A DNA stretch of 13,357 nucleotides from an uncultured Oxalobacter sp. (GCA_905202055.1 CAJKQK010000055.1:1-13357), one strand, 5' to 3'. Counted from the first letter of the stretch, positions 1 to 7,774 are shown. A program made the numbers and translations. Notes: generated by a model from the sequence alone, not told the origin.

Positions 1-1853
1 AACATGCCGAAGTGGCGCTCTCGGCCGGTATCCAGAAGATGGTCCGTTCCGATCTCGCTTCATCCGGCGTCATGTTCACGCTGGATACGGAATCCGGTTT
101 CCCGGACGTCGTTTTCATCACGTCCAGCTACGGGCTGGGCGAAACCGTGGTGCAGGGTGCCGTCAATCCGGATGAATTCTACGTACACAAGCCGATGCTG
201 GAAAAGGGAAAAATGGCGATCATCCGCCGCTCTATCGGCTCCAAGCTGATCGAAATGGTTTTCGACACCAGTCCCGATGCGAAAGCGCCGGTCAAGACAA
301 TTGAAGTGCCTGAAGCGGATCGCCGACGTTTTTCCATTACGGATGACGACGTGATGGAACTGGCGAAATTTGCCGTGATCATTGAAAAACATTATGGCCG
401 CCCGATGGATATCGAATGGGGCAAGGATGGCGACGATGGCAAGCTGTACATCCTTCAGGCGCGCCCTGAAACGGTCAATTCACAGAAGTCGGGTGATTCC
501 GTTCAGGTATTCAAACTCAAAAGCAGGGGCAAGGTGCTCGCGTCAGGCCGTGCGATCGGCCAGAAAATCGGTATCGGGCGCGTCCGTATCGTCCGCGATC
601 CTTCCGAAATGTTCAGGGTCGAGGAGGGGGATGTACTGGTTGCCGACATGACCGATCCGAACTGGGAACCGGTCATGAAGCGTTCAGCCGCGATCGTCAC
701 GAACCGTGGCGGCCGTACCTGCCACGCGGCGATTGTCGCGCGTGAAATCGGCGTGCCTGCCGTCGTCGGTTGCGGAAACGCGACCGAAGTATTGAAAGAC
801 GGGCAGCTGGTTACCGTTTCCTGCGCCGAAGGTGAAGACGGTCATATCTATGAAGGTACGCTGGAGATGGAAGAATCGGAAGTCACATACGGCGAATTGC
901 CTGTGCTTCCGGTCAAAATCGCTATGAACGTTGGCAATCCACAGATGGCGTTCAGATTGCAAGCCATTCCCAACGGAGGTGTCGGGCTTGCCCGTCTCGA
1001 ATTCATCATCAATGAAATCAGCGTCCATCCGAATGCCATTCTGGCTTATCCGAACGTCGATCCCGATCTGAAAAAAGCGATCGAGTCCGTTTCCCGCGGG
1101 TATGCCAACCCGCGAACCTATTACGTCCAGAAACTGGCGGAAGGTGTCGCGACCATTGCGGCGGCATTCTGGCCGAAGCCGGTTATCGTCCGTCTCTCCG
1201 ACTTCAAGTCCAACGAATACCGCACATTGATGGGCGGCACGCGTTTCGAACCGGAAGAAGAAAACCCGATGATGGGCTTCCGCGGCGCTTCCCGTTACAT
1301 CGCACCATCCTTTGCCGAAGCGTTCAACATGGAATGCGATGCCATGAAAAAGGTTCGCAACGAAATGGGCTTTACCAACGTCGAATTGATGGTGCCGTTC
1401 GTCAGGACCCTGAAGCAGGGCCGTTCCGTTCTCGACCTGCTCGCCGTCAACGGTTTGCGCCGTGGGGAAAACGGCCTGCGTATCATCATGATGTGTGAAG
1501 TGCCGTCGAACGCGATTCTGGCGGACGAATTCCTTGAAATGTTCGACGGTTTCTCGATCGGTTCCAACGATTTGACCCAATTGACACTGGGTCTGGATCG
1601 CGACTCGGGTCTGGACCTCCTGATGGCGGATTTCGATGAACGCGATCCTGCCGTGCTGGCACTGATTTCGAAGGCGATTGCCGCCTGCAACAATCAGGGC
1701 AAATACGTCGGCATTTGCGGACAGGGGCCGTCAGACCATCCTGATTTCGCAAGATGGCTGATGAAACAGGGTATCGATTCCATGTCACTGAACCCGGATT
1801 CCGTCATTTCCACATGGCAGACACTGGCGGACAGCCAGACAAAAGGCTGTTAA
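1..1853 (+). CDS. ppsA: Phosphoenolpyruvate synthase (pyruvate, water dikinase), 5'-truncated by window edge
   Basis: This cytoplasmic gluconeogenic enzyme converts pyruvate + ATP + water to PEP + AMP + phosphate. The frame is open from base 3, giving 616 visible residues. E. coli PpsA has about 792, so roughly 175 N-terminal residues lie left of the window. The GTG at 12 is an internal Val codon, not a start. Visible in order: the end of the ATP-grasp nucleotide-binding domain (IEKHYGRPMDIEW, then QARPET); the swivelling phosphohistidine domain with TNRGGRTCHAA, whose catalytic His is codon 723-725; and the C-terminal PEP/pyruvate TIM-barrel with GVGLARLEF, RLSDFKSNEY, GFRGA, IIMMCEVPSN and GSNDLTQ. 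The C-terminal GICGQGPSD carries the conserved acid/base Cys at 1716-1718. Similarity to E. coli PpsA is high throughout and no frameshift is visible. The usual neighbour ppsR (regulatory kinase) is not in view and may lie to the left. Confidence 0.97.
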   Translation, partial: HAEVALSAGIQKMVRSDLASSGVMFTLDTESGFPDVVFITSSYGLGETVVQGAVNPDEFYVHKPMLEKGKMAIIRRSIGSKLIEMVFDTSPDAKAPVKTIEVPEADRRRFSITDDDVMELAKFAVIIEKHYGRPMDIEWGKDGDDGKLYILQARPETVNSQKSGDSVQVFKLKSRGKVLASGRAIGQKIGIGRVRIVRDPSEMFRVEEGDVLVADMTDPNWEPVMKRSAAIVTNRGGRTCHAAIVAREIGVPAVVGCGNATEVLKDGQLVTVSCAEGEDGHIYEGTLEMEESEVTYGELPVLPVKIAMNVGNPQMAFRLQAIPNGGVGLARLEFIINEISVHPNAILAYPNVDPDLKKAIESVSRGYANPRTYYVQKLAEGVATIAAAFWPKPVIVRLSDFKSNEYRTLMGGTRFEPEEENPMMGFRGASRYIAPSFAEAFNMECDAMKKVRNEMGFTNVELMVPFVRTLKQGRSVLDLLAVNGLRRGENGLRIIMMCEVPSNAILADEFLEMFDGFSIGSNDLTQLTLGLDRDSGLDLLMADFDERDPAVLALISKAIAACNNQGKYVGICGQGPSDHPDFARWLMKQGIDSMSLNPDSVISTWQTLADSQTKGC

Positions 1854-1873
1854 GCCGTCTTGCAGTTCCCGGA

Positions 1874-1912
1874 CGGCCTGTTTCAATTTCCCCTTGAAAG
1901 TGAAACAGGCCG
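1874..1912 (+). terminator. Strong hairpin after ppsA, no clear U-tract
   Basis: A perfect 12-bp inverted repeat, CGGCCTGTTTCA (1874-1885) and TGAAACAGGCCG (1901-1912), encloses a 15-nt loop and begins 20 nt after the ppsA stop. The position suits a terminator or an mRNA 3'-end protecting stem. The downstream CAAGGATATTTGCC is not a T-run, so classical intrinsic termination is not assured. Confidence 0.5.
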
Positions 1913-1920
1913 CAAGGATA

Positions 1921-1948
1921 TTTGCCTTTTCCTTATCTATTCTATAAT
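1921..1948 (+). promoter_or_regulatory. Candidate sigma-70 promoter for the NfeD/QmcA pair
   Basis: A perfect TATAAT box lies at 1943-1948, about 52 nt before the NfeD start. The best -35 is weak: TTGCCT at 1922-1927 with a 15-nt spacer. It lies just beyond the ppsA hairpin, which fits a new transcription unit. It is called mainly on the -10 and its position. Confidence 0.4.
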
Positions 1949-2000
1949 GTTGCAAAAATAATCTGCCGACCGGAAATGGATTGAGGGAATAAAGGAATTA

Positions 2001-2438
2001 ATGAGCATCTGGATGATTTGGCTGGCGGTCGCCGGCATTCTTGTGGCCATCGAGATTTTCAGCGGGACGTTTTATCTGCTGATGATCGCCATTGGCCTCG
2101 CTGCCGGTGGCTTGACGGCTATGGCGGGTGCGCATGTTTCCGTGCAATTCATCGTTGCCGGTAGTGTCGGGCTGCTGGTGACGCTCGTTTTGCGTAAAAG
2201 CCGGCTGTTCCGAAAACCGCATCCACAACGCAATCCTGCCGTTTATCTCGATATCGGGCAGACTCTTGACGTGGCCAAATGGGAAAAACCGGATAACGGC
2301 AATTACCGGGCACGTGCCAATTATCGCGGCGCTCTCTGGGATGTCGAGCTTTTGCCTGAAGGGGAGCCGGTAGCCGGACAATTTGTCATTCGCGAAATAC
2401 GGGGAGCCATTCTGCTCGTCGATAATTGCCGCGAATGA
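2001..2438 (+). CDS. NfeD-family membrane protein (partner of the SPFH protein)
   Basis: The 145-residue product has hydrophobic N-terminal membrane segments at about residues 3-23, 26-42 and 48-64. A soluble C-terminal domain from about residue 78 (DIGQTLDVAKWEKPDNGNY) matches the small OB-fold of short NfeD proteins such as E. coli YbbJ. The length is typical of that short class, which lacks the serine-protease domain. The ATG start has AAAGGA at 1991-1996, spaced 4 nt. Short NfeD proteins are usually encoded next to a stomatin-type SPFH gene and are thought to bind its product in the inner membrane. Here that gene begins 32 nt downstream on the same strand, so the pair is very probably one operon. 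The exact biochemical role of the family is not settled. Confidence 0.9.
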   Translation: MSIWMIWLAVAGILVAIEIFSGTFYLLMIAIGLAAGGLTAMAGAHVSVQFIVAGSVGLLVTLVLRKSRLFRKPHPQRNPAVYLDIGQTLDVAKWEKPDNGNYRARANYRGALWDVELLPEGEPVAGQFVIREIRGAILLVDNCRE

Positions 2439-2470
2439 TTTTTCAATATTTTTTATAAACGGGTATTTAA

Positions 2471-3391
2471 GTGGATTTTATGTTTTTCTTTTTTATTCTT
2501 CTTTTTGTCGCCATTATATTCATTGCCAAGTCGGTCAACGTCGTGCCGCAGCAGCATGCATGGGTCGTTGAACGTCTGGGCAAGTATCATGCCACGCTGG
2601 CACCGGGTTTGAACATTGTCGTCCCTTTCATCGACCGGGTCGCCTACAAGCACAGCCTGAAGGAAATTCCGCTGGACGTCCCTTCGCAAATCTGTATCAC
2701 GAAGGACAATACCCAGTTGCAGGTTGATGGCATTTTATATTTCCAGATTACCGATGCGATGCGGGCGTCTTACGGCTCATCCGACTATATCGCTGCCATC
2801 ACGCAACTGGCGCAAACGACCCTGCGTTCCGTCATCGGCCGTCTGGAGCTGGACAAGACCTTCGAGGAAAGGGATTACATCAATACCTGTGTCGTCAGTG
2901 CCATTGACGAGTCGGCACAGAACTGGGGCGTGAAAGTCCTGCGTTATGAAATCAAGGATTTGACGCCGCCAGCCGCCATTTTGCAGGCCATGCAGGCACA
3001 GATTACGGCAGAGCGTGAAAAACGTGCCTTAATCGCCGCTTCCGAAGGCCGCAAGCAGGAACAGATCAATATCGCCGACGGTCAGCGTGAAGCGGAAATC
3101 GCCAAATCCGAAGGGGAAAAACAGGGGGCGATCAACCGTGCAATGGGTGAAGCCGCTGCCATTAAAGCTATTGCCGAAGCGAACGCGGAAGCCCTGCGCA
3201 AGGTCGGACAGGCGATTACCGAACAGGGCGGCAGCGATGCAGTCAACCTGAAAGTCGCGGAACAGTATGTCTCCGCTTTCGAAAAACTGGCGAAGACGAA
3301 TAACTCGATTATCGTGCCGTCCAACCTGAGCGATATCGGCGGCCTGATCGCCGGGGCGATGAAGATCGTCGAATCTCAGAAGAAATCGTAA
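2471..3391 (+). CDS. qmcA: SPFH/stomatin-band 7 protein, QmcA-like
   Basis: The 306-residue product has one N-terminal membrane anchor (about residues 4-20, very Phe/Ile-rich). An SPFH/band 7 domain follows at about 22-180 (VVPQQHAWVVERLGKYH, APGLNIVVPF, LDVPSQ), with LELDKTFEERD and a long Ala/Glu/Lys coiled coil at about 180-240 (AEREKRA, EGEKQ). This order and length match E. coli QmcA (YbbK). Such proteins form large oligomeric rings in the inner membrane and are linked to membrane-protein quality control. The translated start is GTG at 2471. An in-frame ATG at 2480, preceded by AAGTGGA, is a real alternative and would shorten the protein by 3 residues. It lies downstream of the NfeD gene in the usual pairing. 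The family is certain; the symbol rests on resemblance to E. coli QmcA. Confidence 0.93.
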   Translation: MDFMFFFFILLFVAIIFIAKSVNVVPQQHAWVVERLGKYHATLAPGLNIVVPFIDRVAYKHSLKEIPLDVPSQICITKDNTQLQVDGILYFQITDAMRASYGSSDYIAAITQLAQTTLRSVIGRLELDKTFEERDYINTCVVSAIDESAQNWGVKVLRYEIKDLTPPAAILQAMQAQITAEREKRALIAASEGRKQEQINIADGQREAEIAKSEGEKQGAINRAMGEAAAIKAIAEANAEALRKVGQAITEQGGSDAVNLKVAEQYVSAFEKLAKTNNSIIVPSNLSDIGGLIAGAMKIVESQKKS

Positions 3392-3438
3392 CGGGATCAG
3401 GAGGCACAAGCGGCAAAAGAGCCGGTTTGAACGGTAAC

Positions 3439-3476
3439 AAAAAAGCATGGGGAAATATACTCTCCCATGCTTTTTT
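3439..3476. terminator. Bidirectional intrinsic terminator between convergent units
   Basis: GCATGGG (3445-3451) pairs with CCCATGC (3464-3470). Six A's flank the left side and six T's the right, so the 13-bp stem has a U-tract on either strand. It lies 48 nt after the SPFH stop and 29 nt beyond the stop of the convergent minus-strand gene, so it can end both transcripts. Confidence 0.88.
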
Positions 3477-3504
3477 ATGAATGAAACTGAAGGGAACAGA
3501 AGCC

Positions 3505-3819
3505 TTATTGCTTCTTGACGACTTCGCGGCCCAGTTTTTCCTCGACAGCCGTCACCTTGCTTTTCAGGCGGGATTCCTTTCCGGCGCGGTAATCGACACG
3601 GGTCATGACGCTGATGCGGTCGCAATCTTTCGCCAGCGCCTTGAAACAGTCGCCGACCACTTTCATCACCTCATCCCAGTCACCTTCTATGGTCGTGCTC
3701 ATCGCGGAAAACTGATAGGCCAGTCCGCTCTTGTCGATGATATCCACACAACGGGCGACGTAAGGGGACAGGCTCGTGCCCTTGTCGTTAGGGAAAATGG
3801 CGAGTTCAAGCAATACCAT
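3505..3819 (-). CDS. MTH1187-family thiamine-binding-like protein (DUF77/YqgV type)
   Basis: This small cytoplasmic protein has 104 residues, the usual length for the MTH1187/DUF77 family (PF01910). The family pattern is visible: an N-terminal beta strand (LLELAIFPNDKG), then SLSPYVARCVDIID, then YQFSAMSTTIEGDWDEVM and a C-terminal helix with DRISVMTRVDYRAG. Family members have a ferredoxin-like fold, assemble as tetramers and have been reported to bind thiamine or a pyrimidine precursor. No catalytic role is established. The ATG start has GGAG at 3827-3830, spaced 7 nt. The gene begins 31 nt after the stop of the MBL hydrolase on the same strand, so the two are probably co-transcribed. No other thiamine gene is in the window, so ligand and role here are open. 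Confidence 0.88.
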   Translation of the reverse strand: MVLLELAIFPNDKGTSLSPYVARCVDIIDKSGLAYQFSAMSTTIEGDWDEVMKVVGDCFKALAKDCDRISVMTRVDYRAGKESRLKSKVTAVEEKLGREVVKKQ

Positions 3820-3850
3820 AAAAATTCTCCAGATAATAAGTGGTTTAAAT

Positions 3851-4693
3851 TCAGGCTTCTACCGTGTAACCGGAACAGCCCCATGTGACGATGTCGCTTC
3901 CGATGGCCTCGATCATCCTGGCAACGGGCACCTGTCCGGTGCAGTGGCAAGGGACGAGGATATCCGGCTTCCAGCTTTTCATGTTGTCGAAAGTGTATTG
4001 CAGGCGTTTCTCATCGGCATTGACCAGATGCATGCCGCCGATAATGCCATGAATCCTGTCGATGCCGGAAATGGCCCTGATGTATTCTACCGTGTTGACC
4101 AGACCGGCGTGGCAGCACCCCAGAAGAATAAGGAGGCCTTTATCGGTTTCAAACCACATGGACTGGTCGTCTTCGATCAGGTCGCGCTCACCCCTGTGGT
4201 CGTCCAGAAAGAAAGGGCCGCCGGTATCCTCGAACATGGAATCCCGGGGGACGGGCCCTGTCATTCCGACCCGGTTGGTCAGGTAACGGGGCGTGCCGAT
4301 TTCGTGAATACGGCTTTGCGAAATCGTGGATAAGGCTTCTCTGGATGCTTCAGGCATGCCGATGGAGCGCGGATCGGTTCCGATCTTGCAGCTGTAGCGC
4401 GTGATCCCGAGGTCATAACAGCAATAAATCACGGCCTTGTCATTCAGTTCCAGAAATTGGGGAATCTGGCCGGTATGGTCGAAATGGCCATGGGAGAGTA
4501 CCAGTGTGTCGGCCTTTTTCAGGTCGATGCCGAGGCGCTTCGCGTTTTCCAGCATGCCGCCGGTCTGGCCGGTATCGAACAGGATATGGCGGCCTTCCGT
4601 CTCGATCCATGCCGAGAACCCGTGTTCTTTCGCCAGGTTTTCGTCAAACGATTCGGTATCGACCAGTACTGTGATTTTGACTGAAGTATTCAC
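3851..4693 (-). CDS. MBL-fold metallo-hydrolase, COG1237 type
   Basis: The 280-residue metallo-beta-lactamase-fold protein has FDTG (39-42) and the metal-binding SHGHFDH with His68, His70, Asp72 and His73. GCCHAG follows with His195, and IIGGMHL with His222. The cysteine-containing PCHCTG (248-253, His250) lies near the C terminus. The opening VDTESFDENLAKEHGFSAWIE and the GCCHAG/GGMHL/CHCTG set mark the COG1237 group. Databases often name this group after the archaeal dihydropterin-(ribofuranosyl)aminobenzene-phosphate synthase, but there is no reason to expect methanopterin synthesis here and the substrate is unknown. The start is GTG at 4693 with a GAGAGAGA purine run upstream; no nearby in-frame ATG competes. 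It is first in a probable two-gene unit with the MTH1187-type gene. No signal peptide is seen, so it is probably cytoplasmic. Confidence 0.9.
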   Translation of the reverse strand: MNTSVKITVLVDTESFDENLAKEHGFSAWIETEGRHILFDTGQTGGMLENAKRLGIDLKKADTLVLSHGHFDHTGQIPQFLELNDKAVIYCCYDLGITRYSCKIGTDPRSIGMPEASREALSTISQSRIHEIGTPRYLTNRVGMTGPVPRDSMFEDTGGPFFLDDHRGERDLIEDDQSMWFETDKGLLILLGCCHAGLVNTVEYIRAISGIDRIHGIIGGMHLVNADEKRLQYTFDNMKSWKPDILVPCHCTGQVPVARMIEAIGSDIVTWGCSGYTVEA

Positions 4694-4841
4694 GAATCCA
4701 TCTCTCTCTGTTGGTTGGCTCAGGAAATAATGGTAACAGAAGATGAGGCCGTATCAAGCATATCAACCGCTTGTTTTTACGGTTTTTTGCTGCATCCACT
4801 TGCCATGTGAAATGAATGCCGACCTTGGCCGGGCGATCGGT

Positions 4842-5186
4842 TTACTTCAGGACTTGCATGCAGTTTTCGATTTGGTTGCCCGTTTCGGTATTGTCGATCG
4901 CCTTGTACATGCTGGCTTCATTTCCCTTCGTCCACCAGACAAGTCCGTCTCCGATGTAGCGGGCACCGCTGGCGGAAATGGCGATTTTCATCTGATACGT
5001 GTCGTCCATGTATTTGACTTCAGCCGTATCATTGTCCGGATAGGTCACGATGATTCGGTTGCCGCTGTCGCACTGGTAACTGATGGCTTGGGGAGGCAGA
5101 GGCTCGAGGTTCTGGTTAAGCTGGTTGCTTGTGGTCGTGCATGCAACGAGAGGAAGGGCTGCCAGCACAAGAAATAAACGTTTCAT
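4842..5186 (-). CDS. mliC: MliC-family lipoprotein, probable C-type lysozyme inhibitor
   Basis: The 114-residue precursor has a lipoprotein signal peptide: the MKR basic start, a hydrophobic core and lipobox LVAC with Cys16 as the lipidated residue. The mature part carries the MliC/PliC beta-barrel signature: YQCDSG with Cys39, VTYPDNDTAEV, SASGARY (71-77), WWTKG (84-88) and a C-terminal Cys109 that would pair with Cys39. Family members in the periplasm or outer membrane bind and block animal C-type lysozymes; the conserved Ser and Lys of SASGARY/WWTKG-type motifs are the known contact region. The ATG start has GGAG at 5194-5197, spaced 7 nt. It lies 46 nt downstream of murI, so read-through from the fumarase-murI unit or its own promoter are both possible. 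The function is family-based inference but strong. Confidence 0.88.
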   Translation of the reverse strand: MKRLFLVLAALPLVACTTTSNQLNQNLEPLPPQAISYQCDSGNRIIVTYPDNDTAEVKYMDDTYQMKIAISASGARYIGDGLVWWTKGNEASMYKAIDNTETGNQIENCMQVLK

Positions 5187-5232
5187 GGTTGTTCTCCGTT
5201 AAAGAAGTTAAATCGGCATTTCTTTTGAATTT

Positions 5233-6084
5233 TTATAATGATACGTATGAAACCGGCATGTCGGTTTGAAGTAATCGGGATATCAGGTGTGAAATCGTAT
5301 CCGGATCGCCCGAAGTAAACGCAGCAGCACTCGAAGCTGTCCCGTTTTTATCCCGGTTCAGTTCCGAGATGTCGAGGAGGTGTTTCAGCTGGCGGGCGAC
5401 AGGGTAACCCGTATCGATGAAATTCAATGAAGTATGGCCGTTTTCCTCCGCGACCTTTTCGATGACATGGCGGACAAACGGATAATGCGTACAGCCAAGG
5501 ACAATCGTGTCGGCTTTCTGTTCGAGCAGGGGCACGAGATAGCGGCGCACCAGTTCGAAAATCGGTTCGGAATCCAGCTCGGCATGCTCGATCAGGTCGG
5601 CCATGCCGTTACAAGGCTGCATGATGAAATGGACGCCTGTCTGGTCGTTCAGCAACTGGTGGAGTACATGGAACTTGTTGCTTGCCAGCGTCCGTTCCGT
5701 TGCCATCACGCCAACGGTTCCGGTAATCGTTTTGGCGGCAGCCGGTTTGAGTCCCGGTTCGACGCCGACGATCGGCAGATCGGGATATTTTTCCCGCAAC
5801 AGGTGGATGGTGATTGCCGTAGCGGTATTGCAGGCGACGACCAGAGCCTTGATGTTTTGCTTCAGCAGGAAATCGGTGATCCTGAATGAACGTTCGATCA
5901 CGAATTCTTCCGGTTTGTCTCCATACGGGGCGAAACCTGAATCGGCGAAATAAATCAGGTCTTCATTAGGCAGTTGCGTCGCAATATGCCTTAAAACGGA
6001 CAAACCGCCCACGCCGGAATCGAAAATGCCGATCGGTCCGGCAGCCTTGATGGGGGACAGATTGTCGCTGGCGCTTGAGTTCAA
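5233..6084 (-). CDS. murI: Glutamate racemase
   Basis: This cytoplasmic, cofactor-independent enzyme makes D-glutamate for peptidoglycan from L-glutamate. It has 283 residues, close to the E. coli enzyme (285). Key motifs are IGIFDSGVGGLSV with Asp22, PYGDK (53-57), VVACNTATA with catalytic Cys85, and VLGCTHYPF with second catalytic Cys198 and His200. The only start giving a full N terminus is TTG at 6084-6082. No ATG lies between it and the active-site FDSG, and no strong Shine-Dalgarno is visible upstream (CGAAAGCGAACAA). The TTG overlaps the fumarase TGA stop as TTGA, so translation is probably coupled to the gene above. The C-terminal tail after about residue 245 is low in conserved motifs. 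Confidence 0.96.
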   Translation of the reverse strand: MNSSASDNLSPIKAAGPIGIFDSGVGGLSVLRHIATQLPNEDLIYFADSGFAPYGDKPEEFVIERSFRITDFLLKQNIKALVVACNTATAITIHLLREKYPDLPIVGVEPGLKPAAAKTITGTVGVMATERTLASNKFHVLHQLLNDQTGVHFIMQPCNGMADLIEHAELDSEPIFELVRRYLVPLLEQKADTIVLGCTHYPFVRHVIEKVAEENGHTSLNFIDTGYPVARQLKHLLDISELNRDKNGTASSAAAFTSGDPDTISHLISRLLQTDMPVSYVSL

Positions 6085-7619
6085 TTGTTCGCTTTCGGAA
6101 TTTTTCCGTCACAGAAATTGGCGATTTTCGCCGACCATTCAGCGGGGCCTGTCGTATGGAGGGACATCCCCGTGGAATCAACGGCAACGGTCACCGGCAT
6201 GTCCCTGACGTCGAATTCGTAAATCGCTTCCATACCCAGATCGGCAAAGGCCAGTATTTTGGCATCCTTGATGGCTTTGGAAACCAGATAGGCGGCACCG
6301 CCGACAGCAATCATGTAGGCCGACTGGTGCTTTTTGATCGCCTCAATCGCGACAGGGCCGCGTTCGGCCTTGCCGATCATGGCGATCAGGCCGGTCTGGC
6401 CGAGCATTGTTTCCGTAAACTTGTCCATCCGGGTGGAGGTTGTCGGACCGGCGGGGCCAACGACTTCGTCACGAACCGGATCGACCGGGCCGACGTAATA
6501 AATCACCCGGTTGGTGAAATCGACCGGCAGTTTTTCGCCTTTGGCAAGCATGTCGGCAATGCGTTTGTGCGCGGCGTCCCGTCCAGTCAGCATTTTGCCG
6601 TTCAAAAGCAGGGTCTGTCCCGGTTTCCAAGAGGCGACTTCTTCTTTCGTCAGCGTATCCAGATCGACGCGGGTCGATTTTTCCACGTCAGGATGCCAGT
6701 TTATCTGTGGCCAGTCCGACAGGGACGGCGGGTCAAGATAAACGGGGCCGGAGCCGTCCAGGACGAAATGCGCATGGCGCGTCGCGGCACAGTTCGGAAT
6801 GATCGCGACGGGTTTGGATGCGGCGTGCGTCGGATACATATGGATCTTGACGTCAAGCACGGTCGTCATGCCACCGACACCCTGCGCGCCGATACCGAGC
6901 GCATTGATCCTGTCACAAAGTTCGATGCGCAATTCTTCCAGTTTGTTTTGCGGGCCGCGTGCTTTCAATTCAGCCATGTCGATTGATTCCATCGCGGCTT
7001 CTTTCGCCATCAGGGCAGCCTTTTCAGCGGTACCGCCGATACCGATGCCGAGAATACCCGGAGGACACCAGCCTGCGCCCATGTGTTCGACCGTTTCCAG
7101 AACGTAATCGACCAGCGAATCGGACGGGTTCAGCATCTTCAGGGACGACTTGTTTTCCGAACCGCCCCCCTTGGCGCCGAGCGTCACTTCCACCGTGTTG
7201 CCGGGAACGATGTCCATCATGATGACGGCCGGGGTATTGTCTTTCGTGTTCTTGCGCTCGAATTGCGGATCGGCGACGACGGAGTTGCGAAGCTTGTTGT
7301 CCGCAAAAGCATAGGCGCGCCGGACGCCTTCATTGATCGCGTCGTGAATGCTTCCCGTAAACCCTTCCCATTTCACGTCCATGCCGACTTTCAGAAAAAC
7401 GTTTACGATACCGGTATCCTGGCAAATCGGTCGTTTGCCTTCCGCACACATTCGCGAATTCGTCAAAATCTGTTCAATGGCGTCTTTTGCGGCCGGGCTT
7501 TGTTCAATTTCATAAGCCTTCGCCAGATGTCTTATATAGTCGGCGGGATGATAGTAGCTGATGTACTGAAGCGCAGCGGCGATCGATTCGATCAGGTCTT
7601 CTTGCTTGATGGTAGTCAT
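6081..7619 (-). CDS. fumA: Fumarate hydratase, class I (iron-sulfur), fused alpha/beta
   Basis: The enzyme interconverts fumarate and (S)-malate in the TCA cycle using an oxygen-sensitive 4Fe-4S cluster. The 512 residues hold both halves of class I fumarase in one chain. The alpha domain (about 1-300) has the three cluster cysteines: ICQDTG with Cys66, GWCPPGILGIGIGGT with Cys185, and IPNCAATRH with Cys277. The beta domain (about 325-512) carries LNGKMLTGRDAAHKR, GPAGPTTSTRMDKF and IAVGGAAYLV. E. coli FumA/FumB have 548 residues, so this is a normal somewhat short form. The ATG at 7619 has no obvious Shine-Dalgarno (CCGACACGCCT precedes it). Its TGA overlaps the murI TTG start. fumA is used as the class symbol; fumB would be equally defensible. 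Confidence 0.95.
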   Translation of the reverse strand: MTTIKQEDLIESIAAALQYISYYHPADYIRHLAKAYEIEQSPAAKDAIEQILTNSRMCAEGKRPICQDTGIVNVFLKVGMDVKWEGFTGSIHDAINEGVRRAYAFADNKLRNSVVADPQFERKNTKDNTPAVIMMDIVPGNTVEVTLGAKGGGSENKSSLKMLNPSDSLVDYVLETVEHMGAGWCPPGILGIGIGGTAEKAALMAKEAAMESIDMAELKARGPQNKLEELRIELCDRINALGIGAQGVGGMTTVLDVKIHMYPTHAASKPVAIIPNCAATRHAHFVLDGSGPVYLDPPSLSDWPQINWHPDVEKSTRVDLDTLTKEEVASWKPGQTLLLNGKMLTGRDAAHKRIADMLAKGEKLPVDFTNRVIYYVGPVDPVRDEVVGPAGPTTSTRMDKFTETMLGQTGLIAMIGKAERGPVAIEAIKKHQSAYMIAVGGAAYLVSKAIKDAKILAFADLGMEAIYEFDVRDMPVTVAVDSTGMSLHTTGPAEWSAKIANFCDGKIPKANN

Positions 7620-7676
7620 AGGCGTGTCGGATTCAATATTAAAACAGGGCGAAAAACCATGTTTACAGATCGGGTT

Positions 7677-7704
7677 ATTTTAGCCTCTTTCACAGGCATT
7701 GGAA
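7677..7704 (-). promoter_or_regulatory. Weak candidate promoter for fumarase-murI
   Basis: On the minus strand, TAAAAT (7682-7677) matches 5 of 6 of the -10 consensus and lies about 58 nt before the fumarase ATG. The best -35, TTCCAA (7704-7699), has a 16-nt spacer and matches only 3 of 6. It is called on position and the -10 alone. Confidence 0.25.
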
Positions 7705-7745
7705 TACGATCCCCGACAAGAGACGGAAAAAAGTAAAAAAGTTAT

Positions 7746-7774
7746 TTGACGACAACGGAAACTTGCGATATCTT
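7746..7774 (+). promoter_or_regulatory. Candidate sigma-70 promoter for acs
   Basis: TTGACG (7746-7751, 5 of 6) and TATCTT (7769-7774, 4 of 6) have an ideal 17-nt spacer. Transcription from here would leave a leader of about 225 nt before the acs ATG and would diverge from the fumarase promoter region. Another possible pair further downstream is TTGCAT (7773) with TTATAT (7797). Confidence 0.38.

Noticed and set aside
684..1580. Minus-strand open frame of 298 codons inside ppsA
   Set aside because: It lies wholly opposite the strongly conserved ppsA coding frame and has no recognisable motif; it is a shadow of codon bias.
4727..4757. Promoter TTGATA with CATTAT upstream of the MBL gene (minus strand)
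   Set aside because: The spacer is 19 nt and the -10 matches only 4 of 6, too weak to call.
5250..5267. Inverted repeat AAACCG/CGGTTT
   Set aside because: It lies within the last codons of murI, is only 6 bp and has no T-run on the useful side; probably chance.
6075..6986. Plus-strand open frame of 303 codons opposite fumarase
   Set aside because: The minus strand encodes an unmistakable class I fumarase with all three cluster cysteines.
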